A stretch of 13,290 nucleotides of DNA, from assembly GCA_038245795.1 (NCBI GenBank), contig JBBRSC010000075.1, positions 1 to 13,290 of the forward strand. The letters are read 5' to 3'. The translations under genes were made by a program, and so were the position numbers. The notes under the pieces were generated by a model. It ran no database searches. It was given only the letters and a program-made list of their open reading frames with translations, and was not told where the DNA came from. The DNA is from JBBRSC01 sp038245795. Lineage in GTDB: Bacteria > Actinomycetota > Acidimicrobiia > Acidimicrobiales > Microtrichaceae. The first letter of the stretch is position 1. Every line of letters starts with the position of its first letter. Of this stretch, positions 6,982-13,290 are shown in pieces.

Positions 6982-7725
6982 TTGCGCATCGTGTCGAAGC
7001 TGGCGACGCTGAGCTGGGGCCCCGACCAGTTCCGGGTCGGGCCCTGGAACGCTGACGAACGGGTCGCCTATCTTGCGGTGGCTCCGACCGTGCTGAAACC
7101 CACAATTGCGGGCGTCGAACGAGCGGTACAGGTCTTGGCGGACCGAGGTTTCATCGGTGTGACGACCGCAGCGTTGCGACCGACGGAGACCTCAGCCTTC
7201 AGCGCTGCTGGGTTCCACGAACGTGAACGGCTCGTGATCCTTCGCCATGATCTCCACGACCTGGAGCCAACGCCGACGAACGCCGACGGGTCCAACGTCG
7301 TTCGATTGGTACGCCCGGCCCGCCGCGACCGGCCCGCTGTGATCGACATCGACCATGCCGCCTTCACGAAACCGTGGTGGCTCGACGTTGACGGACTCGA
7401 AGAGGCGCTCCGAGCGACACCACGGGTCCGCTTTCGCGTCGCTGCTGACGCCTCGACCGATGTCCGGACACTCGCTGGTTACAGCGTCATTGGACGTTCC
7501 GATCGAACGGGGTACGTCCAGCGTCTCGCCGTCCATCCTGATTGGTCCGGTCGTGGGCTCGGACGAATGCTGTTGGCCAATGGGCTCGAGTGGCTCCGTC
7601 GACGCGGGGCCACCTCTGCGCTGGTGAATACGCAGGGTCAGAACCAACGAGCACTCGATCTGTACCTGCGCGCCGGTTTCACCGTCGAGCCCTACGAACT
7701 CACGGTCATGGAGCGCACGCTGTGA
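6982..7725 (+). CDS. GNAT family N-acetyltransferase, probably a tandem-domain protein
   Basis: Predicted acetyl-CoA-dependent acetyltransferase of 247 residues. The C-terminal half is a clear GNAT domain: strand VQRLAVHP, the acetyl-CoA pyrophosphate loop RGLGRML (191-197), and a terminal NQRALDLYLRAGF segment typical of the last GNAT helix and strand. The N-terminal half contains ALRPTETSAFSAAGF, which resembles the end of another GNAT repeat but lacks an acetyl-CoA loop, so the protein may be a tandem GNAT with a degenerate first copy, as in MshD; it is shorter than MshD and I do not assign that function. There is no in-frame ATG nearby; TTG 6982 or GTG 6991 are the possible starts, neither with a good ribosome-binding site. 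It begins the long plus-strand run and overlaps the next gene by 4 nt. Pairing with the divergent deacetylase suggests linked acetylation chemistry (inference). Confidence 0.82.
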   Translation: MRIVSKLATLSWGPDQFRVGPWNADERVAYLAVAPTVLKPTIAGVERAVQVLADRGFIGVTTAALRPTETSAFSAAGFHERERLVILRHDLHDLEPTPTNADGSNVVRLVRPARRDRPAVIDIDHAAFTKPWWLDVDGLEEALRATPRVRFRVAADASTDVRTLAGYSVIGRSDRTGYVQRLAVHPDWSGRGLGRMLLANGLEWLRRRGATSALVNTQGQNQRALDLYLRAGFTVEPYELTVMERTL

Positions 7726-9815
7726 TCGCCCATGCCAGATACGCGATGCGCTGCCCTTGCGCAGTCCGACGAGGAGCGCTGTTCGCAGTCCTGGCCACGC
7801 TCCTCATCTCAAGCGGGTTTGCCGGCGCGGAGTCGCTCCGTCAGACCACGCCGGTGGTTATCGTCCCCGTCACGATCACCCCTTGGGTACAGCCCGATGG
7901 GATCTGGTCGGCGACGTTCTCGATCGCAGGGACACTGCCAATCGACAGCGTGGTCCGCTACACGATCTACCGACCAATCACCGGAAATCGCGACGACGTC
8001 CGCTCCCGGATTGTCGCCGTTGCCAACGGCGGATCACCAGGCGCCGGTCTCCAGAACGAATTCGAACAGCCAGCCGCTCCGCTCGTTCTGAACGGCGAGT
8101 TGACGCTGGCCATCCCGATCCGATCTCGATCGGGATCAACAGACCGAACGCTGATCCCGAATCCAGGAGTGCACCCCGTCGTCGTCAGCATCGTTGGCCC
8201 CGATGCCGCAGTCCTGGGGTCATGGACGCTGCTCATGACTCGCCTCGCAACTCGGTCGCGTCCGCCGCTCCGCCTGGCGATCGCCGACCGAATCGGTGTC
8301 GATCCGCCCTTCGACCCGGACGGGCTCCCGTCGATCAGTGTTCCGACGCTGGCGTCGCTCGATCGAGTTGCCGCCAGCTCCGGACTCCCCGGTTCTGGAA
8401 CCACGCTGGCCATCGAACCGGCGTTGGTCGATGCCCTGTCACGACGACCGACCACTCAATCCGCGTTGGACTCACTCGTCGAGAACGTCGGGGAACAGCC
8501 TGTCCTCCGTTCCACGTGGAGCCCGATTGATTTCGAGGCATGGGCCCGTGTGGGCGACCTCACCGAGCTCCAGAACCAGCTCGTCACCGGTCAGCGGGCC
8601 CTGGATGGTTTCACAGCTGCCGCCAAGGTCACGTCGGTGTGGCCCATTGATCCCACCATCGGGCCGAGATCCGTCACCGTCATGCGGAGCCTCGGCGTTG
8701 ACCATCTCCTGCTGAGCGCCGATCAGGTCGAACTTCCGGGGGATCTTCCTGCTGCTGGGGAGTTTCTTCGTCCCATCACGATTCGCTCTGATCAGGAATT
8801 GCTCGATGCGCTGGTGACGGATCCCCAGGTGTCAATGTTGCTGAGCCTGGCGGTTCCCGATGATCGAGATGGACGGGCCGCCAACATTGCTCTGGCATTG
8901 ATGGGCAACGCCTGGATCGACGACCCGGGGGACGACGCTCTGGCTTCATTGGTGGATCTGTCGACGATGTCCGCGCCGCGTGTCGCCACGTTCGCCCGAC
9001 AGATCTCCGCCGCTTCGCCGGAGACCATCGATGTCGTCGATCCGCAGACGATCTTCACCGACGTCGCCCCGCTGACCCGCCGACGAACATCGAGCCGCAC
9101 CGAACCCGTCCCGGCCGAAGCAGCGTTGCGAGCTCCGACGAACATCTCCGATGCTGGGTCGTTGGCAACGCTGATCCGTGGCGAGCGCCAACGGGTCGCA
9201 TCGTTTCAGTCAATGACGACGGAACCGGTTGGCGAGTTGGGATTCTCGACTCAATTGCTCCTGGCCGGCGATCGTCGATGGGCACCCGCCGACCGCGATC
9301 GCGCCATCGCCCGCGTGTCCGGTCAGATCACGGCGGCGGTGGCATCCATCGTCATCCCGACCCCACGCGGAATCACGCTCACGGCGCGTCGAGCCAACGT
9401 TCCCATCCGCATCGAGAACGGCCTGGATCGTCCCGTTGCTATCGAAGTTGAATTCGCCACCACTCGGCTCAGTGTCGACGGCGGCCCCCGCCGAACGGTG
9501 ACCCTGCAACCGGGTACCAATCGCATCGACATCCCGGTGACCGTGAGGACGTCTGGGCAGTTCATCATCTCCGTACGCGTGCGATCACCGAATCGAGGTC
9601 TTGCCGTCGGCACGACGGAAATCCGCGTCCGTTCGCAAGTATTCGGCGGCATCGGTTTCGCCCTCGGCGGAGGAGCTCTGGTCTTCCTGATTGGTTGGTG
9701 GCTGGCGACCGCCCGACGGAAACGCCGCCGCTCCGCCCGTACCCGGCACGTCTCGCAGAACCCCTCCCCGGAACCGGACGATCTGTCGTTGGAGCCGGCA
9801 GCCAATCGCCCATGA
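7722..9815 (+). CDS. DUF6049 family secreted, C-terminally anchored protein (Rv3909-like)
   Basis: Large envelope protein of 697 residues, function unknown. It starts with a signal peptide (basic CAVRR, hydrophobic core, likely cleavage near AGA at residue 36) and ends with a membrane helix at about 644-663 followed by RRKRRR and a short cytoplasmic tail, so most of the chain is outside the membrane. It is rich in beta-strand-like segments with an Ig-like stretch before the membrane helix (about 560-640). Length, topology and position fit the actinobacterial DUF6049 family, whose mycobacterial member Rv3909 lies immediately before the MviN gene. I chose GTG at 7722: it overlaps the preceding stop as GTGA and has GGAG (7710-7713) 8 nt upstream; ATG 7746 is the alternative. 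The stop overlaps the kinase start as ATGA. A role in envelope assembly together with the kinase is inferred from context only. Confidence 0.85.
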   Translation: MIAHARYAMRCPCAVRRGALFAVLATLLISSGFAGAESLRQTTPVVIVPVTITPWVQPDGIWSATFSIAGTLPIDSVVRYTIYRPITGNRDDVRSRIVAVANGGSPGAGLQNEFEQPAAPLVLNGELTLAIPIRSRSGSTDRTLIPNPGVHPVVVSIVGPDAAVLGSWTLLMTRLATRSRPPLRLAIADRIGVDPPFDPDGLPSISVPTLASLDRVAASSGLPGSGTTLAIEPALVDALSRRPTTQSALDSLVENVGEQPVLRSTWSPIDFEAWARVGDLTELQNQLVTGQRALDGFTAAAKVTSVWPIDPTIGPRSVTVMRSLGVDHLLLSADQVELPGDLPAAGEFLRPITIRSDQELLDALVTDPQVSMLLSLAVPDDRDGRAANIALALMGNAWIDDPGDDALASLVDLSTMSAPRVATFARQISAASPETIDVVDPQTIFTDVAPLTRRRTSSRTEPVPAEAALRAPTNISDAGSLATLIRGERQRVASFQSMTTEPVGELGFSTQLLLAGDRRWAPADRDRAIARVSGQITAAVASIVIPTPRGITLTARRANVPIRIENGLDRPVAIEVEFATTRLSVDGGPRRTVTLQPGTNRIDIPVTVRTSGQFIISVRVRSPNRGLAVGTTEIRVRSQVFGGIGFALGGGALVFLIGWWLATARRKRRRSARTRHVSQNPSPEPDDLSLEPAANRP

Positions 9816-11389
9816 CCGGCCCTGGTCATGGCTCGGTGCTGGCTGGACGCTACGAGCTCGGCGAGCCCGTCGGAACTGGTGGCATGGCGCGTGTCTGGTC
9901 CGGGACCGACCTCGTGCTGTCGCGCGGCGTCGCCATCAAGATCCTCCATCCGCATCTCGCCGATGACCCCGATGTGGTGGAGCGATTCCGCAACGAGGCA
10001 CGGGCGTCGGCGAAAGCCGCTCACCCGTGCATCGTGGCCATCTACGACACGGTCTGGGAACAGTGGACGGACGGTGATCTGTCGGAGCCCATGGTTGGCG
10101 CAATCATCATGGAATTCGTTGATGGAGTGACCCTTCGGCATCATCTCGACGAGGTGGGAACCATGGCGTTCGATGACGTGATCTCGTTGGCTGCGGATCT
10201 GTGCGACGCGCTCCACGTCGCCCATCGACACGGTCTGATCCATCGCGATGTGAAGCCCTCGAATGTCCTCATCAGCTTCGATGGCGACGTGAAGTTGGCC
10301 GACTTCGGGATCGCCAAGGCCACCGATGGCGCCGAGCGGACCCACGATGGAACGGTGGTCGGCACCGCGTCGTACATTTCGCCGGAGCAACTCCGGGGCA
10401 ACGCAGTTGACGCTCGCTCTGATCTCTATTCGCTGGGTCTCGTGATCTTTGAAGCCTGGTGTGGTCGCGGACCATTTCCGGGAGAGGATCCAACGAGTCG
10501 AGCACTCGCCCGACTCCACCTTGACCCGCTGGTCCCCTCGGCACTTCGACCCGATACCCCGCGGGCGTTCGACGACGTGATGGCCGCAGTACTGGCTCGT
10601 GATCCCGACGAGAGGATCGCCAATGCCGCCGAACTGGCTATGGCCTTCCGGCGGTGCGCCGGAGCAGTGGCGGTCACCCCGGGCGTCGAACCCGGTCCGC
10701 GCAGGGTTCCGATACCAACCACCCTCCGCGATGAACCACTGGCGGCCCCGATACGCGTCCGGGTACGACCAACACGCTCACCAAAACGTTCCCGACCGCC
10801 GCACAGGAAGCGGCGCCTGACCATGTTGTCAGTGGTGCTGGCAACACTGATCATCGGTTCGGTGATCCTCCTGGTGCTCCTGGTACTGCCCCCGACCTCG
10901 TCGGACAGACGCCTCACGGTGCCAACGACGACACCGATTTCAATGACGGTCGAGCTGACGGGAATCACGACGTTCGACCCGTTTGGCTCGGGTACCCGCG
11001 GAGAGAACGACCAGAACGCCCGCTTGGCCATTGACGGGTCTCCCGACACCGCCTGGCGCACCGAGGGCTACCAGAAGCGTGATCTGTCCGGTAAGGGTGG
11101 TGTCGGACTGATACTCACCTTTGCTCGGCCTGTCACCGTCACTTCGGTGACCGTCCGCAGTCCGCAGGTGGGGTGGGCCGGCGAGATTTTCGTGCTCGAT
11201 GATCCAACCCGTCTCGAGGCCCTTCCTTCCGCGTCCGATGCTCGTGCCGTGAACGTGACGGCGGATCATCGTTTCGAAATCGGCGCCCGGTCCGGCAACG
11301 GGGTGCTCGTCTGGATCACCGACCTCGGCGACGGCCCGCCCGAGGTTCGTCTCAGCGTCAGCGAGATCACCGTCGAGGGCCGCTCGTGA
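9812..11389 (+). CDS. Membrane Ser/Thr protein kinase with extracellular discoidin-like domain (MviN C-terminal half homologue, no MurJ part)
   Basis: Predicted Hanks-type kinase of 525 residues. Kinase domain (about 14-283): glycine loop GTGGMARV (21-28), lysine K43 in VAIK, helix-C E62, catalytic loop HRDVKPSN (144-151), DFG (164-166), SPE (190-192) and an activation segment with several threonines. All catalytic residues are present, so activity is expected. A basic, proline-rich juxtamembrane stretch leads to one membrane helix (about 338-361) and an external domain containing AIDGSPDTAWRTEGY (406-420), typical of discoidin/F5-8C-like beta-sandwiches. The same kinase-helix-sandwich order forms the C-terminal half of M. 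tuberculosis MviN (Rv3910), where the kinase is a pseudokinase fused to the MurJ lipid II flippase. Here the flippase half is absent: ATG 9812 overlaps the DUF6049 stop. Control of peptidoglycan precursor export or stress signalling is a plausible role, unproven. Confidence 0.93.
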   Translation: MTGPGHGSVLAGRYELGEPVGTGGMARVWSGTDLVLSRGVAIKILHPHLADDPDVVERFRNEARASAKAAHPCIVAIYDTVWEQWTDGDLSEPMVGAIIMEFVDGVTLRHHLDEVGTMAFDDVISLAADLCDALHVAHRHGLIHRDVKPSNVLISFDGDVKLADFGIAKATDGAERTHDGTVVGTASYISPEQLRGNAVDARSDLYSLGLVIFEAWCGRGPFPGEDPTSRALARLHLDPLVPSALRPDTPRAFDDVMAAVLARDPDERIANAAELAMAFRRCAGAVAVTPGVEPGPRRVPIPTTLRDEPLAAPIRVRVRPTRSPKRSRPPHRKRRLTMLSVVLATLIIGSVILLVLLVLPPTSSDRRLTVPTTTPISMTVELTGITTFDPFGSGTRGENDQNARLAIDGSPDTAWRTEGYQKRDLSGKGGVGLILTFARPVTVTSVTVRSPQVGWAGEIFVLDDPTRLEALPSASDARAVNVTADHRFEIGARSGNGVLVWITDLGDGPPEVRLSVSEITVEGRS

Positions 11390-11404
11390 GTCACCGTCGA
11401 GGGC
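11367..11404 (+). repeat. 14-bp direct repeat at the kinase/sigma factor junction
   Basis: TCACCGTCGAGGGC occurs at 11367-11380, inside the last codons of the kinase, and again at 11391-11404, where its GAGGG (11399-11403) forms the Shine-Dalgarno of the sigma factor, 8 nt before the ATG. The copies are offset by 24 nt. A local duplication may have created the ribosome-binding site. Confidence 0.85.
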
Positions 11405-11411
11405 GCACCCG

Positions 11412-12032
11412 ATGACGGCGCCGTCGCCCTCTGCCGATCTTCTCGCTGCAGCGCAGCAGGGAGATCGTGCCGCGTTGGATGCCGTGTTAGGGCTCATTTT
11501 CGATGACGTCTACGTGGTCTGCGTGCGAATGTGCGGCTCGGATGGCGATGATGCCTGCCAGGCCACCCTCATGAAGATTGCAACCAAGCTCACCACGTTC
11601 GAGGGGGATTCCTCGTTCACCACGTGGTGTCACCGGATTGCTGTGAACGCCTCGCTTGACGAGCTCCGTCGACGCTCTCGACGGGCGGTTCCCGTCGATT
11701 GGGACGATCCCGATTCGGCCCATCACACCGACACGATTGATTCCCGCGCGAGCGATCCGACGGCCGGAGTGGCCGACGCCGTGGACATCGACGCCGTCCT
11801 GCAACAACTCCCTGTCGATTTTCGTATCCCAGTGGTCCTACGTGACGGCTACGGACTCGACTACGCCGAGATCGGCAAACTGCTACGGCTGCCCGACGGG
11901 ACAGTCCGATCCCGGATCTCGCGAGGGCGAAAACTGGCCGCCGCGCTCATGGCGCCGCCGATCGAGGCGGAAACCAGGGGACCCGGGAACCAGACCGACG
12001 TCTGTGAACGTCCAAGCGGTACCGATGAATGA
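11412..12032 (+). CDS. sigM: ECF (sigma-70 family group 4) RNA polymerase sigma factor, SigM-like
   Basis: Alternative sigma factor of 206 residues. Region 2 (about 23-92) includes DDACQATLMKIATKL and FTTWCHRIAVNASLDELRRR, which bind core polymerase and the -10 element. A polar, aspartate-rich linker (about 93-122) leads to region 4 (about 126-178), with LPVDFRIPVVLRD and the helix-turn-helix LDYAEIGKLLRLPDGTVRSR that reads the -35 element. About 28 extra residues follow region 4. ATG 11412 has GAGGG 8 nt upstream. The position between an MviN-like kinase and anti-sigma/trxB genes matches mycobacterial sigM (Rv3911), whose product responds to envelope or redox-related stress; the symbol rests on this synteny plus the ECF domain pattern. 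The 3' end overlaps the next gene by 8 nt, as is common for a sigma factor with its cognate anti-sigma factor. Confidence 0.9.
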   Translation: MTAPSPSADLLAAAQQGDRAALDAVLGLIFDDVYVVCVRMCGSDGDDACQATLMKIATKLTTFEGDSSFTTWCHRIAVNASLDELRRRSRRAVPVDWDDPDSAHHTDTIDSRASDPTAGVADAVDIDAVLQQLPVDFRIPVVLRDGYGLDYAEIGKLLRLPDGTVRSRISRGRKLAAALMAPPIEAETRGPGNQTDVCERPSGTDE

Positions 12033-12825
12033 CGATATGACCGACGCACCCCGATACCCAGATCCTGAAGCCAACGACGAGCCCGGTTCACTCGGCGCTG
12101 CGTTCGCGTCCTCGTCGCCTCGGCTCCCGAGTGCGGAACGACGAGCATCAATGATTGCCCAGGCCGTATCGGCGTTCGATCCGCAGCTCCGATTCCACCC
12201 TGAAGATGAGCTGTCCATCCGAAGATCGCGGCGTCCTCGTTGGCAGTACGTGGCCTCGGCGGCCGCTGTTGTTGCCGTGGCGCTCCCGATTGGTGCCTCC
12301 TTCCTCGCCGGTCGTGCCGACATCTCCACCACGCAGGACAGCGCCAGCGCGATCTCGTCAGCGGAACGTGCTGTGTCGCCCTCCACGGCGTTGCCCGCTG
12401 CCGAATCGGCCACCGCCGGTGCCCCATCCGAACAGCAGCGGTCCGGGTTGGGTACTCCACCAGTGCCGACCGTTGCCTCCTCCCGGAGTGGTCCTTCATC
12501 GGGTGCGGACTCGACCGACAACGCCACCGCCGCGATGGCGCCGTCGGGAACCGTGGTCTCGCCGACCGTCGTGGATCTCGGATCGTTCGTTGGCCGTGCG
12601 GCACTCGAGACAACGCTGTCGACTTCAGGCTTGGCCACATCGTTCCAGTCGGTCGGCCAATCCTTCCCGGCCAGCTGCGCCGGATTTCCAATCGTCGCTG
12701 TCAGCAACGTTGTCGCACAGGCCGTCGTCGGGGACCGGTCGGTTGTGATCATTCGGTTGGCAGCGGACGGACGCCTCGAGGTGCTCGACGCGGCGGCCTG
12801 TTCGGTGCTCGGCAACGACCGCTAG
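12025..12825 (+). CDS. Probable membrane-anchored anti-sigma factor (RsmA position)
   Basis: Predicted single-pass membrane protein of 266 residues. A short acidic N-terminal cytoplasmic part (1-72), with a helical segment SAERRASMIAQAVSAF, precedes a membrane helix at about 73-96. Then come a long Ser/Ala/Pro/Thr-rich low-complexity linker (about 97-190) and a compact external C-terminal domain with two cysteines (near SCAGFP and AACSVL) that may form a disulphide. There is no HxxxCxxC zinc motif, so it is not a classical ZAS anti-sigma factor. The assignment rests on its place after the sigma gene, the 8-nt overlap, the topology, and correspondence to Rv3912 (the SigM anti-sigma factor). 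The N-terminal part should bind the sigma factor and the external part may sense envelope state. ATG 12025 is preferred; ATG 12037 is possible. Confidence 0.62.
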   Translation: MNDDMTDAPRYPDPEANDEPGSLGAAFASSSPRLPSAERRASMIAQAVSAFDPQLRFHPEDELSIRRSRRPRWQYVASAAAVVAVALPIGASFLAGRADISTTQDSASAISSAERAVSPSTALPAAESATAGAPSEQQRSGLGTPPVPTVASSRSGPSSGADSTDNATAAMAPSGTVVSPTVVDLGSFVGRAALETTLSTSGLATSFQSVGQSFPASCAGFPIVAVSNVVAQAVVGDRSVVIIRLAADGRLEVLDAAACSVLGNDR

Positions 12826-12828
12826 GCT
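12823..12828 (+). promoter_or_regulatory. Weak candidate internal -10 element before the two-helix membrane protein
   Basis: TAGGCT, overlapping the TAG stop of the anti-sigma gene, fits TANNNT and lies 8 nt before ATG 12837, which lacks a Shine-Dalgarno. This could allow separate, nearly leaderless expression of the membrane protein and trxB. The spacing is 2 nt longer than at the minus-strand genes and there is no -35. Confidence 0.25.
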
Positions 12829-12836
12829 CCTCGCTC

Positions 12837-13244
12837 ATGCCGAGCGACGTCTCTTCCCCAACGGAAGCCCCAAGAACAGCCGAAGGCCCACGGGATCTCA
12901 GCCTGGGGGGTGCTACCAACACGGCGACGGGCGCGGCAGCGAGCACGGGTGCCGTCGACAACGAACCCGACTGGACCGACCAGGTCACCGATCTGATCGT
13001 CGATGTCGTTGATCGGGTCCACGATTCGACCACCGGTCCCCTGGTTCGAGCGGCAAAAGGTGCCGTCTACGTGGTCCTTGCATCAATCATCGGCGTTGCC
13101 GTGCTGATACTGCTCACCATCCTGACAACTCGATTGCTCGGTATCGTTCCCGGCGAGATCTGGATTCCGTACACGGCGCTCGGCGCGGTCCTCTGCCTCC
13201 TCGGTGCGTGGCTGTGGTCTCGCCGCACCGCTGTAGGCGAATAA
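12837..13244 (+). CDS. Small membrane protein with two transmembrane helices, unknown function
   Basis: Not recognised as a named family. The 135-residue product has a low-complexity, alanine/threonine-rich N-terminal half (1-45), an acidic amphipathic stretch WTDQVTDLIVDVVDRVHD (46-63), then two hydrophobic helices at about 74-97 and 109-128 joined by a short loop containing GEIW, ending in a short basic tail. Both termini are probably cytoplasmic. It starts 11 nt after the anti-sigma stop and ends 1 nt before the trxB start, so it is firmly embedded in the sigma/redox operon. Similar two-helix proteins are sometimes labelled holin-like, but nothing here suggests lysis. It might be a partner of the anti-sigma factor or kinase (speculation). 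Confidence 0.8.
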   Translation: MPSDVSSPTEAPRTAEGPRDLSLGGATNTATGAAASTGAVDNEPDWTDQVTDLIVDVVDRVHDSTTGPLVRAAKGAVYVVLASIIGVAVLILLTILTTRLLGIVPGEIWIPYTALGAVLCLLGAWLWSRRTAVGE

Positions 13245-13245
13245 T

Positions 13246-13290
13246 ATGAATGGATCCACTGATATTCAGGAAGTCGTGATCGTGGGATCC
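13246..13290 (+). CDS. trxB: Probable thioredoxin reductase, first 15 codons only (cut by window edge)
   Basis: The frame opens with ATG one nucleotide after the preceding stop and reads through the window end. The visible residues finish in EVVIVGS, the start of the N-terminal FAD-binding Rossmann strand (normally VIVGSGPAG) of thioredoxin reductase. Fifteen residues alone fit many flavoprotein oxidoreductases; the identity rests on the conserved order sigM, anti-sigma gene, trxB in actinobacteria. TrxB would pass electrons from NADPH through FAD to thioredoxin. Confidence 0.7.
   Translation, partial: MNGSTDIQEVVIVGS

Noticed and set aside
6941..7012. ATG at 6941 as a start for the GNAT gene
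   Set aside because: It is in a different frame from the GNAT domain and reaches a stop after about 23 codons; no frameshift evidence was seen.
8112..8136. Perfect 9-bp inverted repeat (ATCCCGATC, 7-nt loop, GATCGGGAT)
   Set aside because: It is inside the DUF6049 coding sequence, has no T-run, and is made of GATC/CGATC words that are frequent throughout the window.
9323..10519. Long minus-strand open frame (398 codons) opposite the DUF6049 and kinase genes
   Set aside because: The plus strand carries clear kinase motifs and a signal-peptide protein here; the antisense frame has no motif and no context.
11883..12815. Long minus-strand open frame (310 codons) opposite the sigma and anti-sigma genes
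   Set aside because: It overlaps a clear sigma region 4 on the plus strand and shows only low-complexity composition.

Overview
The window is high-GC, densely packed bacterial DNA. It looks like an actinobacterial chromosome, most plausibly from a deep-branching lineage such as the Acidimicrobiia (that rank is an inference). The support is conserved gene order. A DUF5318 protein sits directly upstream of a bifunctional penicillin-binding protein. An actinobacterial-type CCA-adding enzyme is followed by DUF6049 protein, MviN-type kinase, SigM-like ECF sigma factor, anti-sigma factor and thioredoxin reductase. These correspond to Mycobacterium tuberculosis Rv0049-Rv0050 (DUF5318-ponA1) and Rv3907c-Rv3913 (pcnA to trxB2), which lie near the replication origin. 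No tRNA, rRNA, CRISPR array, insertion sequence or phage gene was seen, and no gene-free stretch exceeds 300 bases.

Layout. Positions 1-2693 (minus) hold a zinc-knuckle DUF5318 protein and a class A PBP that runs off the left edge. Positions 2865-4404 hold two unrelated SAM methyltransferases pointing at each other. Positions 4470-6904 (minus) hold the CCA-adding enzyme and a class II histone-deacetylase-like enzyme. Positions 6982-13290 (plus) form one tightly packed run: GNAT acetyltransferase, secreted DUF6049 protein, Ser/Thr kinase with an extracellular beta-sandwich, ECF sigma factor, probable anti-sigma factor, a small two-helix membrane protein, and the first 15 codons of a probable thioredoxin reductase. 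Several junctions overlap (GTGA, ATGA, 8 nt), so translational coupling is likely.

How the genes fit together. The window combines cell-wall synthesis (PBP), envelope surveillance (kinase with external sensor domain, sigma/anti-sigma pair, DUF6049 protein), tRNA 3'-end maturation and redox control (TrxB). Three observations stand out. First, the kinase corresponds to the C-terminal half of the mycobacterial MviN (Rv3910) fusion, but here it is a separate gene without the MurJ flippase and has all catalytic kinase residues, unlike the mycobacterial pseudokinase. Second, four minus-strand genes each have a TANNNT -10 hexamer ending exactly 6 nt before the chosen start codon and no convincing Shine-Dalgarno sequence, the geometry of leaderless transcripts. 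Third, a deacetylase and an acetyltransferase are divergently transcribed from a 77-nt spacer. A perfect 16-bp palindrome lies just upstream of the first methyltransferase.
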